A DNA stretch of 64,000 bases. It comes from Hypericum androsaemum (lineage: Eukaryota > Streptophyta > Magnoliopsida > Malpighiales > Hypericaceae). The notes beneath the pieces were generated by a model. It was not told where the DNA came from and ran no database searches. It saw only the letters and a program-made list of their open reading frames with translations. Made by a program: the position numbers and the translations under genes. Positions 32,233 to 43,942 of the stretch are shown piece after piece. The stretch spans positions 2,976,001 to 3,040,000 of the forward strand of contig OZ023193.1 in assembly GCA_963995505.1 (NCBI GenBank), in the 5' to 3' direction. The first letter of the stretch is position 1. Each line of letters starts with the position of its first letter.

Positions 32233-33801
32233 ATGACCCCAGATTCGTCTGATAACAGGGTATTAGACGTGGCAGATTCAAGCATGCTCATAGCTCAGCC
32301 TGCTTTGTCTCTGGCTAACCGAACTTCTCTAGATGGTCCTGTTGCTATCCTCTGGGATATAGAGAATTGCCCTGTCCCTAGTGATGTTCGTCCTGAAGAT
32401 GTTGGTGGCAATATTAGGATGGCTTTGCGAGTCCACCCCGTAATACGAGGTGTTGTTACGACATTCTCAGCCTATGGGGATTTTAATTCTTTCCCTAGGC
32501 GGCTCAGAGAGGGATGCCAGAGAACTGGGGTTAAGCTCATTGATGTTCCAAATGGTAGAAAGGATGCTGCCGACAAGGCTATTCTGGTTGATATGTTTCT
32601 GTTTGCGCTGGACAATCCACCGCCTTCATCCATCATGCTTATCTCTGGAGACGTTGATTTTGCTCCTGCTCTGCATATTTTAGGTCAGCGTGGATACACC
32701 ATTATCCTTGTCATTCCTTCTGGGGTGGGTGTCTCATCTGCCCTAACTAATGCTGGAAAGTATGTCTGGGACTGGCCAAGTGTGGTTCGTGGGGAAGGCT
32801 TTGTACCTCCCGCAAAACCTATAATGGCTCCTCGTGGAGGACCAGCAGATGTAACTGCTTACTTGATGGGATGCCATATAACCGATAACATCAATAACCA
32901 AAAAGATGACGAGGCAATTGTGTACAGGGGGCTCTCACAGAGCTACTACAACTCGAGGGACTTCAGTGTTGTCTCACAATCTTTGCAAGAATATAACTGT
33001 AGCTCTTCAATAGTCGCACCACGCTTGCCTATAGGTATGGGATCACAGACTTTACTTCCTTGTATGAATGAAGTTTCACCAGCTCCTGCTTCTTGTGACG
33101 ATCACTACCATTCGCCAATGTGGGTTCAGCCTGGGGATATCAATGGACTTAAAATACAGCTGGTAAAGTTGCTTGAACAATCGGCAGGATGCTTGCCTTT
33201 AATCCGTATTCCTACTGAATACCTAAAGATCTATGGACGTCCTCTCTATGTTTCGGAGTATGGAGCATTGAAGCTTGTTGATCTTTTCAAGAAAATGGGG
33301 GATGCAATATTCGTAGACGGGAAGGGCCAAAGGAAATTTGTGTACTTGAAAAACCGGAAAGCATGGCCAAGTTCACCTCCTGTCATCCTGGGGAGAAAGG
33401 ATTGGAAAGGAAAGGGGTTTCATGAGGAAACAGTTGATGCTATAGTAGGCGGAGGATCTTCGGATGAGATCTCAGATGAGGATATGTTGTTGGTTGACGA
33501 AAACCACGAGAAGAGAAGCCAAGGAAAGAACAAGCAAAGTGAAGTGGCTCTAAATGAAGTTGATGACCAGGCTCTTGAAAAGTTCAAGTACGAGTTGCAG
33601 GAGATTTTTGTTAGCTATTCGTGTAGAATTTTCTTGGGTTGTTTTGAAGCAATATATCAGCAGCGTTACAAGAAAAAACTGGAGTATAAGAAATTTGGTG
33701 TGGATCAATTGGAGGATCTCTTTGACAAATTGACGGATGTAGTGGTCTTGCTCAAAGAGCCAACAAGTAGAAAGAAGTTTCTGATGGCAGTGGGCGGTTA
33801 G
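32233..33801 (+). CDS. NYN-domain putative ribonuclease with two LOTUS (OST-HTH) domains
   Basis: Single coding exon of 522 codons starting ATG 32233. Residues about 35-175 form a NYN (PIN-like) domain with the expected acidic residues: D42 in ILWDIENCPVP, D111/D114 in GRKDAADKAILVDM, and D140/D142 in ISGDVDFAPAL. A first LOTUS/OST-HTH winged helix spans about 303-375 (GLKIQLVKLLEQ, GALKLVDLFKKM) and a second about 447-520 (KFKYELQEIFVSY, FGVDQLEDLFDKL). The architecture matches the plant limkain-b1/MARF1-like family, thought to bind RNA through LOTUS and cut it through NYN. Localisation and targets are unknown. An upstream frame (32206-32226) sits just before the start. The 5' leader probably contains an intron from about 31446 to about 32179. 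All acidic residues are present. Confidence 0.9.
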   Translation: MTPDSSDNRVLDVADSSMLIAQPALSLANRTSLDGPVAILWDIENCPVPSDVRPEDVGGNIRMALRVHPVIRGVVTTFSAYGDFNSFPRRLREGCQRTGVKLIDVPNGRKDAADKAILVDMFLFALDNPPPSSIMLISGDVDFAPALHILGQRGYTIILVIPSGVGVSSALTNAGKYVWDWPSVVRGEGFVPPAKPIMAPRGGPADVTAYLMGCHITDNINNQKDDEAIVYRGLSQSYYNSRDFSVVSQSLQEYNCSSSIVAPRLPIGMGSQTLLPCMNEVSPAPASCDDHYHSPMWVQPGDINGLKIQLVKLLEQSAGCLPLIRIPTEYLKIYGRPLYVSEYGALKLVDLFKKMGDAIFVDGKGQRKFVYLKNRKAWPSSPPVILGRKDWKGKGFHEETVDAIVGGGSSDEISDEDMLLVDENHEKRSQGKNKQSEVALNEVDDQALEKFKYELQEIFVSYSCRIFLGCFEAIYQQRYKKKLEYKKFGVDQLEDLFDKLTDVVVLLKEPTSRKKFLMAVGG

Positions 33802-34947
33802 AACAGATATCTGTAACTTGTAAAAAAGTTGCATGAATCACTCTCGAGGGGTATGCTCCTTTTTTCTGCATCGCTCTCTCGTGCTTGCTTCATTTTATGT
33901 CTCTCCTTGCTTCACAGATGATGTAAGACATGGAACAGTTTGTTAGGTGATTCCATTTTCCCCTTGTGCAGATCAAAGCACTGATCTCGCTCGCTTGCGC
34001 CTTCGCTTTACGGTGTACAAGGCAAGATTGATTACTTGAACCCTGTAACGGCTTCTTGAAGCATACACACATGGATTTCAGAGCACGACACTTTGGTGCT
34101 GGTAACCCCTTGGACCCTAGCCTAGTTGATTAGGACAGCATTAGCTAGATAGAGTCATCACAGAATATTCCAATTTCGGCTGTAAATACGATACTTTTGA
34201 CCATCACCACCTTTCTTTTCATGATCATTCGGAACAAGACTAGCATTACTACTAATGCAATCAAGACTCAAGAGGATTCTTTGAAATACAAAAGTTTATT
34301 GGGAGAGAAACGATTATTAGTCAAACAAATTCGACTCTTGAAGGATATAATTTTCTGTCTTAGGTTGGAATTCCGCATTTCGATGTCTCTCGCCAAGTGA
34401 ACCTGGCGAGAGAAGTCGAGTAGCAAACTGTTCCATGTTCATAATAGAACACATCAACTTCTTGCAAAATTTGTCATTTCATATACATAAGATTTCTAGG
34501 AAGGAAATTCGGGTTCATTAACGTCATGCCTTTTGGACGCCTTTCTATATAATAAGGCGCTGAAAGGGAGAAAATTGGCGAGAGAAGAATGCAGTAACCC
34601 AACTCTAGAACCTCCATATTCCTCAATTCTGCAGTAACCTAGAGATTTGTATGGTAATGAATGCCATAAATGAATTATTGTTGGGCTGAGAAAAAAGTCT
34701 CTGGGCCCGAGTATGATTTCGTATCCATTGAATCAACTTAATTCATGTTTGAATCGGACAATTACAGGTAGGAATTTGTTAATTAGTCCAGATCAAGGTG
34801 TACATTGATCAAGGGTAGAAAAGAGTACACTTATTGGTAAAAGAAAAGTCGTTTGGAGGATGCTTAACAGGGTGGTTCCCATCACTCTTTTTGAGTACCA
34901 TCCTTGACAGGTCGATTAAGCATTAGCTTGTTGCTGTGAACTTCCTG
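33802..34947. other. Intergenic DNA between convergent genes
   Basis: This holds the 3' regions of the NYN/LOTUS gene and, on the other strand, of the subtilase. No further gene is supported. The open frame at 34197-34400 has no family features. Confidence 0.45.
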
Positions 34948-37305
34948 CTAAGGATTTCTGGCAGAGGCGATTGCAGAGACGATGACACTTCTCACCGCAT
35001 GCTTCCCGTTGACCTCGTACCATGTCAGGAATCCATAGTTCCCAAAGTAGTCGCTTTGAGGAACAACATCTTCGGTTTCTTCCAAATTGATGTCCACGGT
35101 TAAGTTAAACTCGGCCTGGCTCCATTTCCCCCGGAAGCTGATTGTCTGCGGCTGCACCGTGGCTTTCATACCCGACGGGACTTGCAGCACCGCAGTATAG
35201 GTTGCGTTGGTGTCCTCGGCATTCATTACAACCCTCTTGAATGTGGTAGTGGTAGTGTTTGTGTTGTTTAAGATGAGCATAAAAGAAGGGTAGTTGAGGT
35301 CGAGAGTAGCACCGTCACAGCTGAAGTTGGAGGTTCTTGTAATGATCTGTATCTGCTTCATTGTGTAGTTCAATGCACATATGTAGTTGATGTAGTCTTC
35401 AGATTGTATGTCGTAGACCAGGCCGGGGTCCAAGGCCTTGTTCGGATTGATGTGTCCAGCTCCAAAATCGAGGGGAGTACCGGCAACCCCCGTGGTCATG
35501 TCAATGATCCGACCATTGGCATTGTCTGTGACATCTGCAGTGGTCATGATCGCTGATCGGATTGCCGCGGGACTCCAATCGGGGTGAGCTGATTTGAGCA
35601 ATGCAGCTAGACCAGCCACATGGGGTGTAGCCATTGAGGTTCCAGACTCGAGGGCAAAATCTGTGGTCAAGTAATCGTACTGATCACCGATTACTTGAAA
35701 GCCCTTGTCGGGAACCCAAGCAGCCAAGATTTGGTACCCCGGAGCCAATACATCAGGTTTCAGAATCCACGGCGATCTTTCATCAGGGCCCCTCGACGAG
35801 AAGTAGGCCACTTTTGGAGCTGGCTTGGTGCCTAGAACCGTCACCTGGAACTCGACACTAACTGTTGCACTGGAATTGTTGAGGATGTAATTCTTAACAA
35901 GGTTTGCATCTTTGGTCTTCAACACCACAGATGGCAAATAGAAGTCTTTCGGCGTGTAGAATTCGGCATCGTCATCTGCATAGATGGCACCGACGGCTCC
36001 AGCAATATCTGGCCTATCCGGGTTCTCTGCTTGGTTTGATTTCTGCAAACCCGACCGCTGATAAGAACCAGAGTCGCAGAAGACAAACTTGCCTGCGACT
36101 TCTTGCGGGTCTAATGAGTCGTAGTCGCAAGTTTCCTTGCTGCTGTTTCCTAGTCCAAAGTATAAGGGGACCCTGGAGACAAACAAGCTCTGGGGATAAA
36201 TTGATTTGCCTGTGAGGGTAAGGAAGCCATCTCCGAGTGTTACTCGGGCAGCATACTCTCGGTCCACTGTCCCGGCAGCGACGGTGGTCAACCAAGGAGC
36301 ACCATTCAGCATGGTGTATCCATGAGGACCTCCATTTCCAGCTGCACATATAACCAGTATTCCCTTGCTAATGGCTGCAAAAGCTCCAAGTGCAATTGGA
36401 TTCTCGAAAAATGGCGTAGTCTCGAAGAATCCTAATGACAATGACATGATGTCAACTCCATCCTCTATAGCTTGGTCCATCCCGGCAAGCGTATCAGTTA
36501 CGGCCGCATCATAGCTTTCGACATCATCATTGTAAAAGATGACCTTGTACATGGCGATCCTGGCCAGCGGCGCCATCCCGGAAGCTGTTCCTTCGGCATA
36601 GCCGAAATAGTCGGCTTTCAGTACCCTGCTACCTGCTGCAATTGATGATGTGTGGCTGCCATGACCCAGCCAGTCCCTTGGAGAGTCATAGTCATAGGTT
36701 GTGTTTATGCTAAGACCATATTGCTTCATCCCTTGGCTGAACTTGCGAGCCCCTATAATCTTCTTGTTACAATGGGAGGAGTTGAATTCCACTCCTGTTT
36801 CGCAAATTCCAGCCCAACGGTCGGGCACCGGAGGCATTTGGCGGTCGTGGAAGCTCTCACTTTCAGGCCAAATTCCAGTGTCAAGCACACCGATGATAAC
36901 GTCATCACCGAACTTCCCTGCAGGCCACAGGCCTCTTTGCTTGCTCAGGCCGAGGAACTTCGGGGTGTGAGTGGTTAAGGCGTGGCCGATTGATTCCGGG
37001 AAGGTGGCAATATGACTTGGATGGCTCTCTAGTTGATCAAGATGTGATCTTGACAATACTGCACTAAAACCATCCATGACATGCTTGTAGGAGTATAGAT
37101 GTACTGGTGGTGTTGAGTCATCAGGTGATGAGAGGGAGGCCAGAGTTGACATGTACCACTCGTGGTGAGTGGAGAACGTGTCCGGCTTATCCGACTTGTC
37201 CATGTGAACAATGTAGGACTTCCGATCATCCGACGTGGACGAAGACGTGGCAACCGACACGAGCAGGAGCATGGATATGCAGAATTTGAAGGCCAACTGA
37301 CTCAT
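34948..37305 (-). CDS. Secreted subtilisin-like serine protease (plant SBT family)
   Basis: Intronless gene of 785 codons on the minus strand, ATG at 37305-37303. Residues 1-20 are a signal peptide. The I9 inhibitor propeptide follows (YIVHMDKSDKPDTFSTHHEW to about residue 113) and ends before the mature start in TTHTPKFLGL. The catalytic triad is complete: D142 in GVLDTGIWPE, H215 in LGHGSHTSS and S557 in SGTSMATPHVAGL. The oxyanion Asn is N324 in CAAGNGGPHG. A PA insertion lies at about 400-480, and a fibronectin-like C-terminal domain starts near 660 (LNYPSF). Length fits the family (about 750-790). It should be an apoplastic protease. The sequence looks closest to SBT1/SBT3-type enzymes, but the subgroup was not tested. 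A TATA motif lies about 55 bases upstream of the ATG. Confidence 0.95.
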   Translation of the reverse strand: MSQLAFKFCISMLLLVSVATSSSTSDDRKSYIVHMDKSDKPDTFSTHHEWYMSTLASLSSPDDSTPPVHLYSYKHVMDGFSAVLSRSHLDQLESHPSHIATFPESIGHALTTHTPKFLGLSKQRGLWPAGKFGDDVIIGVLDTGIWPESESFHDRQMPPVPDRWAGICETGVEFNSSHCNKKIIGARKFSQGMKQYGLSINTTYDYDSPRDWLGHGSHTSSIAAGSRVLKADYFGYAEGTASGMAPLARIAMYKVIFYNDDVESYDAAVTDTLAGMDQAIEDGVDIMSLSLGFFETTPFFENPIALGAFAAISKGILVICAAGNGGPHGYTMLNGAPWLTTVAAGTVDREYAARVTLGDGFLTLTGKSIYPQSLFVSRVPLYFGLGNSSKETCDYDSLDPQEVAGKFVFCDSGSYQRSGLQKSNQAENPDRPDIAGAVGAIYADDDAEFYTPKDFYLPSVVLKTKDANLVKNYILNNSSATVSVEFQVTVLGTKPAPKVAYFSSRGPDERSPWILKPDVLAPGYQILAAWVPDKGFQVIGDQYDYLTTDFALESGTSMATPHVAGLAALLKSAHPDWSPAAIRSAIMTTADVTDNANGRIIDMTTGVAGTPLDFGAGHINPNKALDPGLVYDIQSEDYINYICALNYTMKQIQIITRTSNFSCDGATLDLNYPSFMLILNNTNTTTTTFKRVVMNAEDTNATYTAVLQVPSGMKATVQPQTISFRGKWSQAEFNLTVDINLEETEDVVPQSDYFGNYGFLTWYEVNGKHAVRSVIVSAIASARNP

Positions 37306-37356
37306 GTTGGAGATACTAATGAATCTAGTTTGGTAATCTAAGATTCATGAGATCGC

Positions 37357-37363
37357 ATATATA
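37357..37363 (-). promoter_or_regulatory. TATA box of the subtilase gene
   Basis: TATATAT on the minus strand lies 52-58 bases before the start codon. This would place transcription start about 25 bases upstream of the ATG and gives a short leader. Confidence 0.5.
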
Positions 37364-38146
37364 GGTTCAGGCAGAGCTTTGGTCGATGTATACGAGTTGG
37401 TACAAGCTTGTTGCCGGCATAATCAAGTTAGGACAAGTTGATAGAAGTTGATGGTACCCATAAACTATGTGATCTTTACTTGTTGCTTAGATTTCTATTT
37501 ATTATAAAGAAACAAATGCATGAAAAGCAAGTTGCTTGGAGTTATTCACTAAGAACTCTAAAAAAGAGTTATTCACTAAGCCGGCGCCTAGGATGTGTTA
37601 TTTACAATGGTTTACCGACCGATACTAAACAATGTATTAGTACAAGATTTTGGGATTCTTGTCTTCTATGTGAGTGTGACACACTAAGCATTTGTTCATC
37701 CCCTTAAAAAAAAGCTGGGTTCGTGATATGTTAGAATTTTCGAATCCAAAAAAAAATTTAAGACAATGAGTATGTGAATTTTCTACACTTATAAACAAGC
37801 ATATTATTCACAATGCAATGTAATAACTCAACAAGGATAGGTCATGTTTGGGTAAATTTTAAGGAGTGGATTGTGATGAATTAGTCACTTGGCCATGGTT
37901 CTGTCATTGCAGGCGTCCCCCTTGTATTAATGAAACAAGAAGCATCATAATATGCAAATTCTTCCAAAATTTTAGAACAACATCAAGAAATAACTTTTAA
38001 ATTTAATTAGCATTCCTATGTTTAACCAATCATCAAACAACCTCTTCCTAAGGGCTAAGAACTAGGCCTTCTCTAAAGCATCTATGTCAGTTGGACTTTT
38101 AACTAAGCAAAAAAGAAAGTAAGCTTCAAGTGTTCTTAATAAGCTA
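37364..38146. other. Intergenic DNA
   Basis: No supported gene. AAGAGTTATTCACTAAG-like words occur twice (about 37538 and 37564) as a short direct repeat. Confidence 0.45.
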
Positions 38147-41100
38147 TTACAGGGAAACTATGTTATGGGGGGATTGAGGTGAACCAGTTTCAAGTAGAAA
38201 GCTTCTGCTGCAATACGACCGCGATGTACTTGAAGATGAAGCCAGGCATCTCGCATCACCACTGTGGAAAATTGTATCACTTTTATGGATCTTCCCTTTA
38301 CTTCGCCTTCCTCTACTCTCGCTCCCTTCGGATTCTCCGTCCTCCATTGCTTGTATGAGCCCGCTATCCATTGGCTCTGAGCTTTCGTACAGAAGCCTCA
38401 GGACCTGTTTTATTGATGGCCGGTCCTTCCCTTCCCTCTGCGTGCACCACCTTACAATGGTCACCACGGTTTGAAGCTGTTCGAAGTTGAAAGAGTCCGT
38501 AAGACGTGGATCCACCAATTCAGCTAGCTTCGACTCTGATTCCATATACATTTGAGACCATTCCACCAAATTCCTGTTGTCTTGTATTGCCCTTCTCCCG
38601 GTTACGATCTCCAAAAGCACCACCCCGTAGCTATATACATCACTCTTCTCAGTGAGCTCTTGAGTGACCACGTATTCAGGGTCCATGTAACCTGGAAGGC
38701 GATAATAAACTCATAAATCAGCCATCTTTTGAAGAAATACACATGCTATTACCTTGGATGGAGAGAATAATTTCTTATCTAACCTGGAGTCCCTCGTATA
38801 TCAGTGTTCACAGGTTCAAAGACAATAGAACCATCTTTTGAAGCATGCGCAAGGCCAAAATCTGCCACCTGAACGGGAAAATTGAGAATGAGATCGGGAT
38901 ATTCATGTAACTTGTGTTTGTCCTTGCCAACAAGGCTAAAAGTTGCAAGCAACTGCTCTTCACCTTTGCAACAAAATTCTCATCCAGTAAAATGTTACTA
39001 GACTTTATGTCTCGGTGGCACAAGGGTGGATCACAATAAAAATGGAGATACTCCTGCATTTAACAAGGAAGAAGTCGGTGTCCGAACGGGATTAGTTCCA
39101 CATATGCGAACTTGATTTCCATGGCCAAAGTAATAAACCACAGGAGATGACATTTATCATATAAGTTACCAGAGCATTTGCCACATCAATGGCGATTCGG
39201 ATTCTTGTCTGCCAACTCAAGGGAGTTTTTCCAGGAGCTGCACAATTAGAGATTCAATTACATTTGCACGATATTTGTAATTTATCATAATAGCCTCAGC
39301 ACACATCCATCTCATTTGAAATCCTGAATTTCTAATATACAGAGAAATTTTGGATCCAGGAAAACTTGTTTTGGGTCTTGTTCTTTATTTGTTGATGGGT
39401 AGAAACATGAGAAACATTTCAAGTACAAAATGCCGTAGAGACATACTTTGAAGGTGATCTTTGAGACTTCCGTTCGGCATATACTCGTACATAAGAAACC
39501 TGCCAAGTGACATTCATAGTAAACAAGCTTGCACGATTTAGTCATAAAGCACGTGCTACACAGACGTTATTTAGCAGCTATCCACCGTTATGATTAGCCT
39601 TGATCTTTGGCTTGAGTGGGCTATACCGTGCAGCACTCAGTCAAACATATTCAATTTTGCACGATGCCAAGCTCAGATCGGCTGCTCATCCTTATTAGTT
39701 ATTATTTATACACATTGGCAGGGACAGGTCAAAAGGGAACTGAATTTGTGAGGCTAAGATAGGTTCATGGAAAGGTACCTCTCATGTTTCTCAGAGCAGA
39801 AGCCCCTGAGAGAAACAAGATGACGGTGATGTAGGCGAGCAAGAAGTTCTATCTCTCTACAGAATTCACTTTCAGCTTGCTCAGAGACCTTGTTCATCCG
39901 CTTCACCGCAACCACTATGCCATCACTAAAAACAGCTTTATACACAGTCCCAAATCCACCTTGTCCAATTATTGTACTAAAGTTATCAGTTGCCTTCTTC
40001 GTTTCCTTGTAGCTGAATTTACGGAACATGGATGTAGGCCCTGGCCCAGCAAGCAGCGATCTACCCGTAAAGGATCCTAGAACAGAAAGGAAATAAAAGT
40101 GAATTTTTTTCCATGCTAGAAGAAGATGGATGAAAAGACTAGCTTACCATCTTGAAATTTCCGCATAGGCCACATGGTAGGAAAGGATTTTGAAGTTTCC
40201 TCATCTGCATTCTCAGATTCTTCTAGCTCTTTGCTCTTCCTCCGAATAAGAATTATCAAGACCACTAACATCACCATAGCAAACACTGTGACTGCAATGC
40301 CAATGCCAGGAACCAATGTCAAGTGGTAGGGATGGTGGTGGGTTTCATTTAGGGGTATTCCCAAGGTATTTTGGCTTGGACTTTCAGAAACATAAGGGCT
40401 CGGAGATTCCTCAGGGGCTAGTGCAGGAGGAGATAATCCTGAAATCAAAATCATTGAGCAGACAACATCAGTTATTGGACAGAGAAACTAAACCACACAC
40501 TCTAGACAACGATTGAAAAGGTAATGCCTCTCTCCGTTGTAAGCTAAAGACTTAAAAGTACTCGGTTAAATTCTATGTTAGTCTTCAACATCTGTACTCT
40601 TATTACTTTCTAAGAAAAGGCATTGTTGATTGCCACACTATAGACATAAAAAACAGAGATTATCAGATTTTGGACCACTGTCAGGAAGAAAATGGAAGAA
40701 AAAGAAAAGGTCTAACAAACCTGGAGGCATGTTAAGCCCTTGGACTTGGAAGAAGCAACTTGCCATATCAACAGCCGAAGCATTATCAACTTGGCTTGCA
40801 AGTGCAGCATAAGTTGCATCACGGCAAGTACTCAACGTCAAATTATCATCCGTTCCCACCTGATGATGAAGGTATACGATCCCAGCATTTAGACATCTTC
40901 GGCAAACACTTTCCCCCAATAGGGGAACCTGGCAGTTTAGCAGAACATCCGAAAACCTAGGAGATTGCAGCATCTGGTTGACAGTTGTTCGACCCTTGCA
41001 CTCATACATGACCGGAATCTTTGTTCCATACCCACAATAAACTGTTGCCCTTTGCGGCACTCCATACAGTTCCATGGTTTGAGAAATGGACCTGAGACAG

Positions 41101-41932
41101 ATATCGGATAGATCACGCGTCACGCCAAGGTTGGTAGTTGCATTTGCATAGCGTGCAATGGAAACTGCAATAAAAGCATTAATATAGCGGCAACATTTTG
41201 CTCGGTCGTCTTCATTCGAGCACAAGGACGCCGCTAGAGTAAAGTTTGATGCACTCAAATCCAATGGGCAATCTGAAATCAGTACAAGGTAAGGTAACAA
41301 TGAGCAACAGTATACGTAAATCATTCGCTATTCTCGTCAAAGCATACACGAACTTCTCCAAACCCCGCATTCAGCTTCAAAGTTCAAACTGTTGATCCTA
41401 ATGCCAATGTAACTAACATATACTCGAGAAACCAAGCTGATTCTAGACATCAAACTCAAACTCAACATCAATCGAAAATCTTTTCTTTTTGTCCTGCCCC
41501 CTACTTGGAACAGCAAGCACATTACTCTCAACACCAACAGTAGGATCTTCATTGGCAAATTATTCAAAACAAACCAAGATCCATCACATTGTCCTAAACC
41601 CTATAAAACATGCAAAATAGAGGCCGAAATAAGCGATTAACTAGGAAAAGGCAAAAGGGGTCGATGTCCCATAACCCAAGTTTTCCGGGGAAAAGAAACG
41701 CCAAGCTCGAAAGGGGCCAAACAGAACAAGTAAAAGACCGGAACTTGCACCCATTTCCCAATAGAAAGATCCTAAAGACGCGGCCTTTTTGCAAAGGGAA
41801 GGAAAGTTAGTTAAAACCCACTTCACGAAATCACTGAGAGATTAAATGCAGCTGACCTGCCATTACAGAGAGCAGCGGCAGCGGGAGGAATGCGAGTAAA
41901 CCCAACAGCAAGAAGCGTCCTTGCGCCGCCAT
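38147..41932 (-). CDS. SPARK-domain receptor-like protein kinase, At1g49730 type
   Basis: Nine exons on the minus strand: 41932-41857, 41272-40721, 40438-40148, 40076-39779, 39499-39447, 39237-39170, 39053-38964, 38868-38784 and 38691-38147. They join in phase to 685 codons, all GT-AG. Exon 1 is the signal peptide. Exon 2 is the Cys-rich SPARK domain ([34 protein letters not shown]). Exon 3 gives a Pro/Ser-rich stalk and a transmembrane helix (about 251-275, [17 protein letters not shown]). The kinase has GQGGFG at 344-349, K365 in VAVKRM, HRD at 459-461 and DFG at 479-481, so it should be active. The closest named relative by memory is At1g49730, and the ligand is unknown. The leader contains a 21-base C-run (in mRNA sense) 17 bases before the ATG. 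Confidence 0.92.
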
Positions 41933-41948
41933 GGCCAAGACCCAGCGA

Positions 41949-41969
41949 GGGGGGGGGGGGGGGGGGGGG
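41949..41969. repeat. Homopolymer of 21 G just upstream of the receptor kinase start
   Basis: An uninterrupted run of 21 G on the plus strand, followed by CGGGCGGG. On the minus strand, the gene sense, this is a C-run in the probable 5' leader. The plus strand could form a G-quadruplex. Homopolymer length is prone to sequencing error. Confidence 0.85.
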
Positions 41970-42638
41970 CGGGCGGGAAGGGCACAAAAGAAGCACTAGG
42001 AGCTTGCTATATTGGTTTTTTTCGGAAAATTCAAATTCGAGCAATCTCGGACCCTCTTCGAGGTATCACTTGTTTGCTTGCTATGTTAGTTTGCTACTAC
42101 AGAAAGAGAGAGTGACATTTGTGTGCGTTGTGCATTTGGGAGATGAAATGGACAAGTAGAAAGAGACTGGCTTTGGACTCAGCAAATGAACGGTTTCTCT
42201 CTCTCTCTCTCTCTAGTTTCTTTATTGCATGAAGTGAAGGCTGGTTTCCTAATTCTGATGCTGTCTTGACGAAGCAATAACACTTTGTAGGGCCTCCGAG
42301 TGTGTAATTTTTTTACCAGCTTCAGACCATACTCTTCTAGTGGAATGGGTTTTTTCTATTTTTTAATTAAAAAAATTAGAATTTTCAATATCTAACATTT
42401 AAATATAAATTTTTTAAGGAATAAATAAATCAGAATAATTTTTTTTCGAAATTTTTTTTCCAATATACTGTTTTTCTATATATCTTCAATTAATTTCTTG
42501 ATTGAGCTACTCTCTAACCTTTATTTATTAAGATTTACGAAATATTATGCGTGTAATGAAGTAAGTTGACCCCGTTGAAATTATCTAAATATGACGTACT
42601 ACTGGCACTTCAGGGAAAAAAATAACTGCTTGCATTTA
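41970..42638. other. Receptor kinase promoter region and intergenic DNA
   Basis: A (CT)n microsatellite lies at about 42196-42215. The rest is AT-rich without a gene. The promoter of the minus-strand kinase is expected here. Confidence 0.45.
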
Positions 42639-42647
42639 TTTATTTAT

Positions 42648-43942
42648 GGGAAAAGTTCACATTTGGTCCTTGTAGTTATACAAATTTTGCGACATGATCC
42701 TGTGGTCTGGAAATGCCAATATTGATCCTGAGGTTTTCAAGTTTTTTGCGTCAGAGGCTCGGGACCCCTCCCAAGCCAAAATTGGCTCTGAACCTAGTTG
42801 GCAATATGAGGTGGCATGCCACGTCGAGTTTTTTTAACCGGTTGATAATATGAGGTGGCACAAAATTAAATATCATTTTCAATCCCATAGATTTTTATAA
42901 TTTTTAAAAATATTTTCCTTTCTTCTTCTTCTTCTTCCTCCTCCCCTCTCTCTCCTCCCTCCTCTACCTCTCTATACTCCCTTCCAAGAGCAACATAGCC
43001 ACTTAATCACAAAAAGCTCAATTTGAAAATCCATGAACACTTAATCAATTAAAAATCTAGATTACACTAATCTCATCTCGTCTTCGTCCAAACCGAGACG
43101 AAACCCATCTCGTCTTCGTCGAAACTACGGCCACGAAACCCAATTCTGACGACGACAAGCAAAAACCCAATTCTGACGAAGACAAGCAAAAACCCCGCCT
43201 TCGTCTCCGATCAAATCCCAGGTGGCGCTGCGAGGAGGTGGAAGGTGGCGGTGGCAGTGGCGCCGACGACGACGACCTGACGCCGACGACGCTGAACCCG
43301 GGATAGACCCAGGGTGAACCAAACATCGACCCGGCTTGCATGCCCTTGGGGCTGACCCCACTTCTCGCCCTCGCGAGGTGGAGCCCACGCATGGAGGCCA
43401 TGAGCTCTTAGACCACCTACGGACTGCTCGGGGACATTGGCGGCGAGTCTGACGGCGTGGACACCGACGGAGAAACCAGGATCGAGGTCGGCGATGAGAG
43501 GTAGGAGTGGTCCCCAGATCCAAACTTGATCCCTCCTCCGTGGGGGAGGACGCAGAGCTGGTCGGGAGTGTGGGCGAAGAAACAGACCCGCGACGGCAAC
43601 CCGACCCCTCTTTGCATGGCTGGGTCCGGTACAGGGCCGGGTGGAACCAACACTCGAACACCCCATGTTTAAATGACGGAGATGGTGTTGATTTTTGGTA
43701 TTTAAATGACATTTTTGAAAAGTTAATATGACATTTTTGAAATTTTTCTAAAGCCACATCATTACCAAAGGGCTAAAGAAATTGCTGAGATGTTATGCCA
43801 CATCTAGGTTCGGAGCCAATTTTGGCTCGGGACCTCTGTAACAAAAAATGGGTAAATCTCAAGACCAATATTGGTATTTCCAAACCATAGGATCATGTCG
43901 CAAAAACTGTGTAACCACAGGTACCAAATGTAAAATTTTCCC
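42648..43942. mobile_element. Mutator-like element A with GC-rich interior
   Basis: The left end GGGAAAAGTTCACATTTGG and the right end (complement GGGAAAATTTTACATTTGG) start long terminal inverted repeats of roughly 170 bases. They share ATTTTGCGACATGATCCTxTGG and GCCAAAATTGGCTC on opposite strands. TTTATTTAT flanks the element at 42639-42647 and 43943-43951. A 9-bp duplication is the Mutator signature, but this one lies in TTTA-rich DNA. The interior 43040-43660 is GC-rich with overlapping long open frames on both strands and no transposase. It may be captured gene DNA, but I could not name the source. Confidence 0.75.

Noticed and set aside
34197..34400. Plus-strand frame of 67 codons after the NYN/LOTUS gene
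   Set aside because: No family features. It lies in a normal intergenic gap between convergent genes.
43057..43757. Minus-strand frames of 114-210 codons in Mutator-like element A
   Set aside because: Several overlapping frames are open at once in GC-rich DNA and none shows a domain. They are kept only as possible captured DNA.
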